Source: Haemaphysalis longicornis (Eukaryota > Arthropoda > Arachnida > Ixodida > Ixodidae). Taken from it: 64,000 bases of DNA. Under the pieces are notes generated by a model. That model did no database searches. It had not been told where the DNA came from and saw only the letters and a list, made by a program, of their open reading frames with translations. Location of the stretch: assembly GCA_013339765.2 (NCBI GenBank), contig JABSTR010001244.1:682001-746000 (forward strand). Direction: 5' to 3'. Position numbers and translations under genes: made by a program. Of the stretch, positions 35,283 through 46,929 are shown piece by piece (the stretch's first letter is position 1; each line of letters starts with the position of its first letter).

Positions 35283-35385
35283 CGGCCTGCACCCTTGCTT
35301 CAGGGTGTTAAGCTGCCTTACACCCTTATTTTAGGGTGTTCGTAAGCACATTGTTTTTTTTTTCATCCTTATACCCTTTTTTGGT
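35283..35385. repeat. ACACCCT/AGGGTGT hairpin repeat, copy 3
   Basis: CACCCTTGCTTCAGGGTG and ACACCCTTATTTTAGGGTGT are two consecutive short hairpins, followed by a T-run. A further single copy (ACACCGTTTTGGACC, then AAAAGGGTGTAAT) is at 35946-35972. Confidence 0.55.
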
Positions 35386-35477
35386 ATAACATTTTAAGTG
35401 CGAATGCACTTTATAAGCGACCCTGAATTCCGGTGACCGCCGTCCGTCCACATAGCAACAGCTGCGGGTGCGCGCGC

Positions 35478-35659
35478 TCCTCGTCTTCCTTGGCAACGGG
35501 GGGAGATGGGCGCGCGCTGCCTGGCCGCTGACATGGCACATACCCACGTGGGGGATTGGCCAGGAATCTCCTCGTCTTCCTCGGCAACGGGGGGAGATGG
35601 GCGCGCGCTGCCTGGCCGCTGACATGGCACATACCCACGTGGGGGATTGGCCAGGAATC
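35478..35659 (+). repeat. tandem duplication of a 91-bp unit
   Basis: Two consecutive copies (35478-35568 and 35569-35659) begin TCCTCGTCTTCCT and end TTGGCCAGGAATC, nearly identical by eye. The unit length is close to but not a clean exon size, and the three frames merely repeat. Confidence 0.9.
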
Positions 35660-35690
35660 GGGCGTGAGAAGGGCTAATGCACCCGCTTAA

Positions 35691-35775
35691 AGGAGTACTG
35701 ACACGAAATTTCAAAGCTGAGATCCGCTCTAGCAATCAAGTACAACGACAACACAAATAGGTGTCTGTGAATAAA
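35691..35775. mobile_element. left end of a TTAA-type element, truncated
   Basis: TTAA at 35687-35690 is followed by AGGAGTACTGACACGAAATT, matching the terminus at about 39588 and related to those at 29278 and 39387. No right end is visible nearby. Confidence 0.5.
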
Positions 35776-35978
35776 TGCATCTTTCTTTCTTTGTAGTTGT
35801 GTGTGTGTGTGTGTGATCTCTCTTTCGCGAACATTACCGAACCGCGCAAATTCAACTCCTGCATTCGCAATTTCACATTCTTCCCCTCGGGGAAATGCGG
35901 GGAAAATTTTTTTTAAAGGTGTGCGCCATTGGAGAATATTTTTACACCGTTTTGGACCAAAAAGGGTGTAATAAAAGC

Positions 35979-36120
35979 AAGGAAGGAAGGAAGGAAGGAA
36001 GAAAGGAAGAGTGTAGAGGAAAGGCAGGAAAGTTAACCTGGATAGAGCCTAGTGTGTTATCCTGCACGTGGGAAAGCGTACACAGGCAAAAGAGAAAAGG
36101 AAAGAATGAAGAAAAAGATT
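35979..36120 (-). mobile_element. LINE 3'-end remnant with (TTCC)n tail
   Basis: On the plus strand GGAAGGAAGGAAGG is followed by AGGAAAGGCAGGAAAGTTAA and CCTGGATAG. The 3' end of the LINE at 57908-58060 has the same order (AGGAAAGGCAGGGAGGTTAA, CCAGGATAC). Only the 3' untranslated end remains. Confidence 0.6.
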
Positions 36121-36434
36121 AGTGTGCAGCTTCGAACATGACGCCCCAAACGTATTGAGGAAGCGTGCGGGCGTGCCTTCAAATCTGGCCTCGAGTTCGG
36201 GCAAAGAGAATGCAGGGAGTGGTGGAAAAAAATTAACGCATCTCCACGAAGTGAATCATGACGTATGGGCGAAGCACTGGGGATCGTTCTTACCGTAAAT
36301 CACCCGTGAGAGTGCTTACTGCTGCTAAAACGATTTCCAATCCAATACAATAGAAATAAATTTAATCCAATCCAATCCAATCCAAACCAATTCAATCCAG
36401 TCCAATGCTCCTCGCGCATGCGCAGCACGGCTTT

Positions 36435-36556
<122 letters not shown>

Positions 36557-38070
36557 TTTGTGAACCTTTTATTTTGTTCTTGTTAACCTTTTGTGAACCT
36601 TTTGTTCACAGATGTTTCGATTTACATGGTGCTGTGCCGTGAGCACGGACGCAGAACGCCGGACAAGCCGCTCCTAAAAGGGAGAACAAGACAAGCAGGC
36701 ATATAATAGTAAACATGTTTTCGTATACTACACGCACTCCCGCGGTGGCGGCTAGCTGCCACACGAAAACGCGGCCAGGGCTGCCGTGTCGTGCCGTCTC
36801 GGTCAACGCGATAAACGAAATTGACAAAAGGAAGAAAAATGTGATCGGCCAGTCCCTAACTTGTATACAACTCCGTCGGTTGTAGCCTACACCTCGGCCA
36901 TGAGCTCCCTCGAGGAAGTTACTCCGTGACGATCGCCTTTGGATTCAGTTTTCCTTAAACGCCCACCTGGATTACGCCTATTGACCCGTCGGTCGCACGG
37001 TGCCTGCGGACGTTCCGAGCGAGGAGGGTGGCAGTGACGGCGGGGCGCCTAATTAAGTCACGGTCACGGGTGAGGGGGAGAAGAACTGCACGGTTAAAGC
37101 ATCCTCCGTTCTACGTTGGAAGGCGGCCGGTTTTTATAGCACGCGTTGCCATGCATGAGGCCTCCAGGAGATCTTGCGTCACCAAGAGGTTTATGCAATT
37201 AATCGGGGCTAGCCAGTCCTTCCAGGAAGATACGGGGGAGAAGGCACGGTGATGCAGGATATGGGGTATACCTTAGACTATTGGCGCTTCCAGTAAGTAG
37301 ACTTGAGGGGTGGGTAGGGCATTCAGAGGTATACAAAGTTGCTGTTCATTCGCTATTAACTTTTATAGCATCTACGCTGAGAGCTAAGGACACGAAAATT
37401 GCAGCGTTTTGTCTTCTTGTCAGCTTTCTTTCCGTTTTTGTATTTCAAAGTAGCCACGGCTGTAAAAATATTATTACAGTGTGGTAAATTGGGCGCGTTG
37501 GCACATACATCAAAGATAGCAACGCAAAAAAAGAAAAAGGAAAGGGACTTAGACAAATGAAAAAGAAAACACGAGTAAGCACTTGCTATCAGTTTTAAAC
37601 GCAATTGAACGCCGCTGAGTGGTCCTGGGAGTTTTGCGCTGCGAGTTACGTTTTCTGATTTTTTCTGCACGGTACGTTTCGCAGTTCTGGTGTTCATGCG
37701 GGTCTGTGGTTGATGTGGTTGGTGCGGGTTGGTGCCGGTCACTTTTCAGAGTTTATACGGTCGAATGTTGGCTGCAGACCGAAATCACGGAGACCGCACT
37801 GCTTAGGGTCGAAGTGCGTTTATTCTCACGCAGTAGGTTCGGCAACGTCTATGGGGCGTCAAGCCCGCCGATGTCTTCTTATGTGGTCACGATGTCTTCG
37901 TCGTCCGACAGCTAGGTAGGGGTTTTAAGTGCGTAGTCTTTGCGTTGTAACGGTCTTGGTGGGCGCATTGGGTTGCGGTCTGGGGTATAGACTGTAACTG
38001 CAACGAGCACGACGAGCACAGCGACGAGCAACGAGCACAGCTTTGTTGAGGCGTACTGTAAGTTCAGCAC

Positions 38071-38287
38071 CTATCTTTTGCTGTGGAACGCGAAACGTAT
38101 GCAAATTCCGTACGCAACTGTGATGGTTTCTCGCGGCGCAGCGAGTTCCCAGTCGAAGATCGTTGCATAACACGTGTCAGTGAACGTGTCGTTGGCTTTG
38201 GCATTAAAGTCTCCCAGCAGAATCAGCGCAGCGGTATCCATAGCGTGGCCGGAGGGATGTTTCGTACCACAAACGGAGCTTCACATT
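38071..38287 (-). mobile_element. endonuclease-domain fragment (copy 1)
   Basis: The minus strand encodes the same fragment as 41108-41323 (LILLGDFNAKAND and a following FDWELAAPRETIT). GDFN is the metal-binding motif of endonuclease/exonuclease/phosphatase-fold nucleases found in LINEs and some Helitron-type elements; which one is not decidable from this piece. Confidence 0.55.
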
Positions 38288-38934
38288 TAGGCGTGTTTGG
38301 TGCCAAGCGGGCGCACACGATGGCGTGAGGCCGCTTGGCAACTTGGCAGCGCACCTCTCTTCGATGTCGTTAGATGATCTGCCCCGCTTTTGGTTCCACG
38401 TCGGCAATCGTGTAAGCGGCTATGCGGCGTTGTCGGTCGTTCTGCTCCGCAGACAAATCTGTCCGTCTCGCGCGGTCGCCCAATTCTCCCTTAGGTAGAG
38501 TAATGAGGCGATTGCTTGATGTTCATGTCGTGTGCAATGTGTAATGTGTGCTTGGGGAGCGTGGTGCCGTGCTGCTCTGCTCTTTCCTGCCGCCGTGTAG
38601 TATTTAGAGGGCTAAATGTATACGATGATGGCGGACATGGCTGCCTGCCTCTTCGGTCGTATCCGGCGTTCTTCCGCTGCCTTACCCCAGCTGCGGTGTA
38701 CACATGCATGGACGGCCGCGTTTCTGCCGATGTTGCAGCGGCCGACGATGTAGAAAATAGAAGGTTAGAGCACGTACTGCCGCGAAGAGCGGCCATGGCT
38801 CGTGGCTCTCTCCACCCGAATGCAGAGTGCGCGCAATGGTACGTGCCGTTGCCAATGCGCGGGTCGTTGCCCAGCAGCATGGCCCTCTGTGTTGTGCCCG
38901 TACACCTCTGTAGTATGTGCTGCGCCTCGTAGCT

Positions 38935-39238
38935 AAGAGCCCGTGAGTCGGGAGACCTTTACAAAGAGCAATGTACATGGTGCTCGGAATGAGCTAACCT
39001 GCAGCACATCGTTTGGGCCTGCCCCCAGAAACCACAACACACATCACAGACAATAGTGATTACGACTCTGCAGCAATGGGAGGCCGCGTTGCTCAGCTCC
39101 GACCAAGAGACAACGCAGCCTTGTCCAACTGGCCGAAGATACCGCTAGGGCTCACGGCTCTTGGCCGCCATCTGACGGGGAAGGACCGTCGAACGCTCCC
39201 TTTCGTCGCCTTCCCTCCCCCAGTTTGGGCTTTTCTCA
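38935..39238 (+). mobile_element. LINE C-terminal fragment (copy 1)
   Basis: ESGDLYKEQCTWCSE, stop, NLQHIVWACPQ (C..C...H...C zinc-knuckle pattern), then VITTLQQWEAALLSSDQET and a shifted LAEDTARAHGSW. This matches the end of the (CT)n-tailed LINE family seen at 7085 and 45054. Confidence 0.6.
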
Positions 39239-39386
39239 TCGGGAGATTTTCGGTTGGTTATGTCGACGTCGCCACTGACAGGGATTGGTGAAACGGCCGC
39301 CAGCTTCTGATGGCAGCTGTCACTGTCACTGACGAATCCCCCTGAGTGATATGGCTATGTTTTAGCCGACCGGCGTTCGAAGTTAA

Positions 39387-40138
39387 AGGGGCACTGACAC
39401 AAAAATTTTGCATCTTGTTTTTTTTTTGTTGCGATAACTAGCTAGTGACCTACTTATAACCTGTAGAAACCTCATTTGCTTCAGCGTGCGACGGTTGTTT
39501 AATTAGAGGCATTTTCAATGCGGCCAGTCGCAGTTTCGGTTTCAGCGAGTGCCGCGAAACGATGGATTTTGTGGATTTTGTGTGAAAGGAGTACTGACAC
39601 GAAATTTCTATGTTACGTTTTTTTCGCTGCTATGCGTGCCTACCAGCCCACTAATCATAGAATGACAGATTAGACGGTCGAGCGCAGCGTAAACATTCAT
39701 TTACGGCGTCGTTTATTCGTGCCAGTTTCGGTTTCGACTGAAAAACGCCGAGCGGCCGCCATGACAGCATGTATAACATGACGTCACCATTCTTGCCGTA
39801 TCGCTGCCTCTCTGGAAGCGCGCGCGAGCGAGCGCACGCGCGTGCCCAGACAGGCCGAGGTTTTCGCCGTCCCCACAGGCCCGAGCAGCATGACGTCAGT
39901 CCCGAAACCATGACGTGTACACACGCCCGAGCAGCGCGCGCCAACCACAGCCAGCGCGTCGGCTTCGTCACGGGAGCCCCGACGTCGGCAGTTTTGGGCA
40001 CGTAGCAGATGATGTCACGTCGACCTGCTCTGGCCTTTCTCGTGCGGGCGAAGATTAAAATGGATTTTAAATATGTTTCACTGAACGGTTGCTGTTGAAA
40101 CTTGCTGGGAGATATCTCCTGATAAAAAGGAAGATCGG
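39387..40138. mobile_element. two truncated TTAA-type element ends between the duplicated segments
   Basis: TTAA (39383-39386) is followed by AGGGGCACTGACACAAAAAT. A second terminus, AGGAGTACTGACACGAAATT, starts near 39588. Neither has a matching right end before 40139, where copy 2 of the duplication begins. No transposase is visible; the ORFs here are GC-rich noise. Confidence 0.6.
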
Positions 40139-41107
40139 CCTCCGTTCTACGTTGGAAGGCGGCCGGTTTTTATAGCACGCGTTGCCATGCATGAGGCCTC
40201 CAGGAGATCTTGCGTCACCAAGAGGTTTATGCAATTAATCGGGGCTAGCCAGTCCTTCCAGGAAGATACGGGGGAGAAGGCACGGTGATGCAGGATAGGG
40301 GGTATACCTTAGACTGTTGGCGCTTCCAGTAAGTAGACTTGAGGGGTGGGTAGGGCATTCAGAGGAATACAAAGTTGCTGTTCATTCGCTATTAACTTTT
40401 ATAGCATCTACGCTGAGAGATAAGGACACGAAAATTGCAGCGTTTTGTCTTCTTGTCAGCTTTCTTTCCGTTTTTGTATTTCGACGTAGCCACGACTGTA
40501 AAAAGATTATTACAGTGTGGTAAATTGGGCGCGTTGGCACATACATCAAAGATAGCAACGCAAAAAAAAAGAAAAAGGACAGGGACGTAGACAAATGAAA
40601 AAGAAAACACGAGTAAGCACTTGCTATCAGTTTTAAACGCAATTGAACGCCGCTGAGTGGTCCTGGGAGTTTTGCGCTGCGAGTTACGTTTTCTGATTTT
40701 TCTGCACGGTACGTTTCGCAGTTCTGGTGTTCATGCGGGTCTGTGGTTGATGTGGTTGATGCGGGTTGGTGCCGGTCACTTTTCAGAGTTTATACGGTCG
40801 CATGTTGGCTGCAGACCGAAATCACGGAGACCGTACTGCTTAGGGTCGAAGTGCGTTTATTCTCACGCAGTAGGTTCGGCAACGTCTATGGGGCGTCAAG
40901 CCCGCCGATGTCTTCTTATGTGGTCACGATGTCTTCGTCGTCCGACAGCTAGGTAGGGGTTTTAAGTGCGTAGTCTTTGCGTTGTAACGGTCTTGGTGGG
41001 CGCATTGGGTTGCGGTCTGGGGTATAGACTGTAACTGCAACGAGCACGACGAGCACAGCAACGAGCAACGAGCACAGCTTTGTTGAGGCGTACTGTAAGT
41101 TCAGCAC

Positions 41108-41323
41108 CTATCTTTTGCTGTGGAACGCGAAACGTATGCAAATGCCGTACGCAACTGTGATGGTTTCTCGCGGCGCAGCGAGTTCCCAGTCGAAGATCGT
41201 TGCATAACACGTGTCAGTGAACGTGTCGTTGGCTTTGGCATTAAAGTCTCCCAGCAGAATCAGCGCAGCGGTATCCATAGCGTGGCCGGAGGGATGTTTC
41301 GTACCACAAACGGAGCTTAACAT
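41108..41323 (-). mobile_element. endonuclease-domain fragment (copy 2)
   Basis: A 71-residue minus-strand frame: AMDTAALILLGDFNAKANDT, then FDWELAAPRETITVAYGICI and RFAFHSKR. GDFN and the TVAYG.CI block match the C-terminal half of an EEP-fold endonuclease, as in LINE or Helentron-type elements. The conserved acidic residue expected after CI is Arg here, so it is presumably inactive. Confidence 0.55.
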
Positions 41324-41971
41324 TTAGGCGTGTTTGGTGCCAAGCGGGCGCACACGATGGCGTGAGGCCGCTTGGCAACTTGGCAGCGCACCTCTCTTCG
41401 ATGTCGTTAGATGATCTGCCCCGCTTTTGGTTCCACGTCGGCAATCGTGTAGCGGCTATGCGGCGTTGTCGGTCGTTCTGCTCCGCAGACAAATCTGTCC
41501 GTCTCGCGGGGTCGCCCAATTCTCCCTTAGGTAGAGTAAAGAGGCAATTGCTTGATGTTCATGTCGTGTGCAATGTGTAATGTGTGCTTGGGGAGCGTGC
41601 ACTGCCGTGCTGCTCCGCTCTTTCCTGCCGCCGCGTATAGTATTTGGAGGGCTAAATGTAGATGATGGCGGACATGGCTGCCTGCCTCTTCGGTCGTATC
41701 CGGCGTTCTTCCGCTGCCTTACCCCAGCTGCGGTGTACACATGCATGGACGGCCGCGTTTCTGCCGATGTTGCAGCGGCCGACGATGTAGAAAATAGAAG
41801 GTTAGAGCACGTACTGCCGCGCAGAGCGGCCATGGCTCGTGGCTCTCTCCACCCGAATGCAGAGTGCGCGCAATGGTACGTGCCGTTGCCAATGCGCGGG
41901 TCGTTGCCCAGCAGCATGGCCCTCTGTGTTGTGCCCGTACACCTCTGCAGTACGTGCTGCGCCTTGTAGCT

Positions 41972-42285
41972 AAGAGCCCGTGAGTCTGGAGACCTTTACA
42001 AAGAGCAATGTAGATGGTGCTTGGAACGAACTAACCTGCAGCACATCGTTTGGGCCTGCCCCCAGAAACCACAACACACATCACAGACAATAGTGATAAG
42101 GACTCTGGAGCAATGGGAGGCCGCGTTGCTCAGCTCCGACCACGAGACAACGCAGCCTTGTCCAACTGGCCGAAGATGCCGCTAGGGCTCACGGCTCTTG
42201 GCCGCCATCTGACGGGGAAGGACCGTCGAACGGTCCCTTTTGTCGTCTTCCCTCCCCAGTTTGGGCAAAATAAAGTTTTCTCATC
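41972..42285 (+). mobile_element. LINE C-terminal fragment with AATAAA (copy 2)
   Basis: Same content as 38935-39238 and ends with CAAAATAAAGTTTTCTC, a plausible polyadenylation signal of the LINE. Confidence 0.6.
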
Positions 42286-42526
42286 GGGAGATTTTCGGTT
42301 GGTTATGTCGATGTCGCCACTGACGGGGATTGGTGAAACGGCCGCCAGCTTCTGATGACAGCTGTCACTGTTACTGACGAATCCCCCTGAGTGATATGGC
42401 AATGTTTTAGCCGACCGGCGTTCGAAGTTAAGCTCTTTTACGTTGAACTGCGCGTACCGTTTGTAGACGCTTCCCAAGCCCGAGTCTACGACGCGTACGT
42501 GTACTGGGTCCGCCTTTAGTGACCTT

Positions 42527-42725
42527 CTGGCATAGAGTCGAACTGGCGAGGGAGATGCGTGCTCTGCTGCTATTCCAGAGGCCCGGGTTCGATTCCCACG
42601 CAGGCCGAAGTTTATCTGATTCGACTCCCCTGCTTTTACTCTCATTGCGCGGTCGGCCATTTCACGGGACGTTTCGCTGCTACAAGCCGCCGCCGACGGC
42701 TTTTCCACTGAGGGAATCACTTAAT
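42527..42725 (+). mobile_element. probable tRNA-derived SINE
   Basis: CGGGTTCGATTCCCACG (about 42585) is a good B box with a T-stem-like inverted flank. Upstream CTGGCATAGAGTCGAACTGG could be a diverged A box. A body follows to about 42725 (CATTTCACGGGACGTTTCG). I see no full cloverleaf, so a functional tRNA is unlikely. Confidence 0.45.
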
Positions 42726-44757
42726 GCTTCCGCCAAACCGGAAGTTTTTCGGGATCGGACCCCCTTCCTCCGAGGAGGGAGTCATGACCACCCGCCACGG
42801 CTTTTCCCCCCTCTTCTTTTTCTTTATTGCATGGGAGACTACAGCTTACAACTTTAAAGTCGCGCTGCATAGAGTAACGGTCACCGACACACTCTTTTTG
42901 AAGTCAGGCAGACAGGCGCGTGCCTCGAGAAGAGTCCGGGGGCTGCGATTGATCAGCGCTTATACAGCTTGCGGAAAATGGTCGCCAATTCTTCGCTGGT
43001 AACGAAGTACTACATTTGTAGGTTGCGTAGCCAGCTTTCGTGGTCCGCCGCGTGGTCCTTCGTGGAAAAACCGCTCGTGGACAGGACGACAACAAGGGCT
43101 CCTCACGCCGCGGGCAGCCATCCTTTCGCGCGCCAGCGGCACGTGGAGGGCGCACGCGCCAGCCAACGGCCCGCGGGAAGCACGTCGGCCTCGCCACCGA
43201 TCCCGGCCCTCTCTCTTCCTCGCGCCCCACTACTTATTGGCACCGCTAAGGCGACGTCGCCGTCTCAATTCTCGAACCAGGAAAAGCGCGGCCAGACGTG
43301 GCGGTCGTCCGTAGACGAGAAACAGCGTCGCTGTTTACGGACAGGAAGGAAATACGAAGCATGCGAATTTAAAAGCGGCCGAGGGCGCTGATGACGCGCG
43401 AATCTATACGTATCCGTGTTTTCTGCAGGGAGCGGGTTTCATTGATTCACGTTAGCGCGCCCGAGCCTGCCTTGAGCTTTCCAAGACGCCGGCTGGCAGC
43501 CGAGAGGAAGTGTGCCGCGTCGCAGGCATTCTCTTGTATCGACCTGCCTCCGCAGCTCACTTTTAACCTGGCCAAACAAACACCTCACACATGTCGAGAA
43601 AGCCTGAACACCGCGGTGTAATACGACTGGTGCGGATGACGGGTTTCCTGCTCTCCTAAATTGACGAACTACACGTCGCAGCTCCGGGACAGAGGTTGCT
43701 AGCCGCACGACGAGAAAAAAAAAGTGAGGCGGGGGAGCGGGAAACTGGGCTTTGTGAAGTCCAGAAGGCGTTTCTCTCGCGCCTGGCTGCGTCGCGGTGC
43801 CTTTTGCGCGTGAGTTTGAAATTGGCAGGGTCGTTTCAGGGGCTGGTTGTTGTTTCCCCTGGGTTGACAGGCTTAGCCTTTCTTGGCAGCACACGCGCAG
43901 CGCGGAGGCGGCAACACAATATCGACATCCGGAAGAAGTGACTTTCACCGATTGGTCTCCAAAAATCTATACGGGTTTAATTTACACGCGTAAATGGTTT
44001 GCCGTTGGATATGATTTTGTGCCGTGTGGGACACGATTGCAAGCCTGACCTACCAGCAGGAGCAGTGCCGTGGAACCGAAACATTTAACGTCTTTTCAGC
44101 CATCTTGTATTTTGGTTGTACTTATCTTCTTAATTCGGACTTCAAGGGGACGGACGCCACCTCAGTTCGAATCAATGAAAGTTGGAACGAAACCGAAGCA
44201 CACAAGCCGTGCAATGCGACAGTGGAGCAGTAGAGCATGTCAACAATTGAATGCTTGAAAAAAGGCCGCAATCGAAGCCTGCCGTTTATGCTTGAAGTCG
44301 AAAAATGCAGCGGGCACTCCAGAACTGAAGAAGAGACGGGTAACCGTCAATCCAGTCGTTACTTCCGAGCGAAGGCTGCACTGGTGCTTCGTCCGCCGCC
44401 TCCTCGTGGTCACTGGCAGCGACAGGTTCTACGCTCGTGACCTCAGAAATGATGCCATCTGTCAGCCTAAACTCCTCCCAAAACGTCCGTTATGGGTGTT
44501 TTAGATTGCTTTTGCCCGATTTAACCTCTCTCCGTTTTCGTCTCCTGTTTCGTCTCCTATTTTCGTCTCCGTGTGTAGGTGCGGTGGCAATTACCTAAGG
44601 CGGAGGTCCCTCGGTTCGATTTAACGGGCGTTTCAATACATAGGCTTCCTTCGAGGCTTGACCCGACCAAATTTAAGTCGAATTAACGAGCTTTCTCGTA
44701 TGACGCACATGTTCGCGGAGAGAATGGTACACCGACGACGCGTGTCCCCCCCCCCTT

Positions 44758-44759
<2 letters not shown>
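42726..44759. other. 2 kb without a recognisable gene
   Basis: Several overlapping GC-rich open frames of up to about 170 codons on both strands, none with a domain I recognise and each overlapped by an equally long frame on the other strand. Confidence 0.4.
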
Positions 44760-44815
<56 letters not shown>

Positions 44816-44895
44816 ACACACACCAACACAACACACGCACACGCACCACGCACACGACCAACCGCACACGCACGCACGCACGCACGCACGCACGC
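44760..44895. repeat. (CA)n and (GCAC)n microsatellites
   Basis: About 54 bases of CA repeats follow a C-run (44747-44756), then imperfect CACA/CGCA, then GCAC tetranucleotides to 44894. Confidence 0.95.
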
Positions 44896-45053
44896 TCCGA
44901 TATTCAGTATCGCTCGGCGGTTTACAAATGTGGGGCGCAGCGGCAGGACTGTTTGTAGAGCAAAGCTGTTAGTGCTACCACGGCAATAAGTTTTCCAGTC
45001 AGTCGTCGGTGCTGGCAGAAAACCATGAAGTTCTGTAGCCCGAGAAACGCATC

Positions 45054-45405
45054 ATGACGGTATTCGTAAACGAGCCACAATATCCTCCTGCCTACCCGTC
45101 ACTCACCAAGGAACAGGAGCACAAACTCATGCTTTTGCAGACAAGCACGTTCCCACACCTATCTAAACTTCACGCCATCAACCTCACACTCTACAGCGCC
45201 ACCTGCAGTGAGATCTGCAGCCTCTACTACATGGCGGGGGCCTGCCAAAAGAACCCACATGTTCGCCCTATCCCCAGCCCTTCCCATGAGCGGTGGGAGA
45301 GAGAACTGGCCAGCTCCAGCAGCGAAACTCAGCTTCGGCTGGTGGAACGTGCGGAGAAGGCAGCAAGCTCCAACGGGATCCTGAAATAAGGAATCTCGAC
45401 CACGT

Positions 45406-45472
<67 letters not shown>
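45054..45472 (+). mobile_element. LINE C-terminus with (CT)n tail
   Basis: An uninterrupted 111-codon frame: LQTSTFPHLSKLHAINLTLY, CSEICSLYYMAGAC (zinc-knuckle-like), PIPSPSHERWERELASSSSE and VERAEKAASSNGILK, stop at 45387-45389. A (CT)n tract begins 19 bases later and runs to 45472. This is the best-preserved 3' end of the (CT)n-tailed LINE family here. 5'-truncated at about 45054. A (GT)n tract follows (45519-45556). Confidence 0.78.
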
Positions 45473-45474
<2 letters not shown>

Positions 45475-45528
45475 TTGCTGTGTGTGTCGTTGCGTTGTGT
45501 GTGTGGTGTGTTGTGTGTGTGTTTTGGG

Positions 45529-45559
<31 letters not shown>

Positions 45560-46369
45560 GCAGAATAAGGTTTACTCTCTCTCTTTCTCGGCAAGTACGA
45601 TCGTCGGCCTATAGACAAATAGGAATCCACTCCGTATACGTCATGAGTGACTACGCTAATGTGAAACGACAAAATGCCGCTCTTTAGTAGACATAACGCC
45701 GTATCACGTGCGCTTCACTAACGTGAAGACCGCACTAGTGGGGAGGAGGAGGAGTTTACACGTGTATGAAGCCACCTGTCAATATACGATGTTTTCTCGT
45801 AGGCATGCTTTGTTTCCCCGTATCCTTAACGGCGCCGAGAGCTGTACTGTTTGAATGAGCCTGCTCGCCCCGCCGTGACCACAAAACAGGGTCGCCTGGT
45901 AAAGCGTTCCGCGCGAGCGCAACGCGTATTAGCGTGCCCTTTAAACAGCGCGCCTAAATCTCGCAACAGACCTCACGGATTCGCAAAGGTCAATAGAGGC
46001 TCGAGAGAACTCGCGGCGGAGCAGTACAGGGCGACGCAACACTGTCCAGAAGAGTGGCAAAAATGTGACGCATGCAAGGTTCCGGGAAGAGCTCTCGCCG
46101 TATATCTCGTAAGCACGTCTCGAAGGAATCGGGGGCAGCGGCCGACGAGTGGTCCGCAAGACGTCACTCCTCTCGAGAAGCCGCGGGATCGTGGCAGCTC
46201 GCCTCACGAGGAACTTGTCGTCCCAGGCGGAATGAACGGGGACAAAAGCGCTGGATCCACACGTTCCATATCATTAAGGAAAAGGGTGCGTGGTGTGCGT
46301 GCGTGTTGCATGGGCGCAAAAAAGGAGAGTCAACCTCGGAGTTTAGTTTTGCATATCGACAGCGTCTTT

Positions 46370-46500
46370 CAGAATTATTCACCTGTTTCAATGATCTACC
46401 GCATTCTCCCCTTTGCTTTCCGAGGCATTCTTGACTGCCAACCGTTATTTCTGTCTCAATTCAACGAGCCCCTCATTTCCCATTCCGATTCGCTAAACGC
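46370..46500 (+). mobile_element. SINE body without tRNA head
   Basis: TCAGAATTATTCACCTGTTT through GAGGCATTCTTGACTGCC and GAGCCCCTCATTTCC. The same block follows the tRNA-like head at 46729 and recurs at 47087-47213. Confidence 0.65.
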
Positions 46501-46728
46501 ATAGCGCGGGCCTCTGTTCTAGTAGTCTTGGTGCCATAGGTAGCTTAAGAGGGTTCAACGCTGGTCGACCACTCTTGACGTGTCGTAGACACCCGAGTCA
46601 CGGCCCGGGGGTTAAAAAAGAAGGCTTCCTTCACCCCGAGTAGTCCAAGTGCCGCTAGCTACCATCCCCAAGAGCAGGGAACCAAATACCTTAAGATGAA
46701 TACCCGAGAAAGTGAAGGGGAAACAGCC

Positions 46729-46929
46729 CCACTGGTAGCGTAGTGGTCGCCGCACCAGACGTGTATTCTGGAGGTCGTGGGTTCGGATCCCATCCGGCGG
46801 GCGTTTTTTGTCCAGTTTTCCAGTTTCTTGCTGTCTTTCAGAATTATTGATCTGTTTCAATGACCTACCGCATTCTCCCCTTTTCTTTCCGAGGCATTCT
46901 TGACGGCTATATATATATATATATATATA
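46729..46929 (+). mobile_element. tRNA-Thr(UGU)-like SINE
   Basis: Head 46729-46801: A box TAGCGTAGTGG, anticodon-arm stem CCAGA/TCTGG with UGU in the anticodon position, B box GGTTCGGATCC, T-stem GTGGG/CCCAT. The acceptor 5' strand no longer pairs with CCGGCGG, so it is not a working tRNA. The body (TCAGAATTATTGATCTG through GAGGCATTCTTGAC) follows and ends in (TA)n. Confidence 0.7.

Larger units (their letters stand above)
37103..39386. repeat. segmental duplication, copy 1
   Basis: From CCTCCGTTCTACGTTGG to CGTTCGAAGTTAA this segment repeats, in the same orientation, at 40139-42431 with scattered substitutions and small indels. It contains an endonuclease-domain fragment (minus strand, about 38071-38287) and a LINE C-terminal fragment (plus strand, about 38935-39238). 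Relative to copy 2 it lacks about 10 bases including AATAAA near 39228. Confidence 0.93.
40139..42431. repeat. segmental duplication, copy 2
   Basis: Near-identical to 37103-39386. Here the terminal TTAA (42428-42431) continues into GCTCTTTTACG rather than into a TTAA element, so it records the unoccupied site. It retains AAAATAAAG near 42267 that copy 1 lacks. Confidence 0.93.

Noticed and set aside
44633..44893. Val/Cys-repeat ORFs
   Set aside because: Translation of the (CA)n microsatellite.
45851..46504. 217-codon plus-strand ORF
   Set aside because: Its end translates a SINE body block that recurs at 46838 and 47087; the remainder is GC-rich with overlapping ORFs and no recognisable motif.
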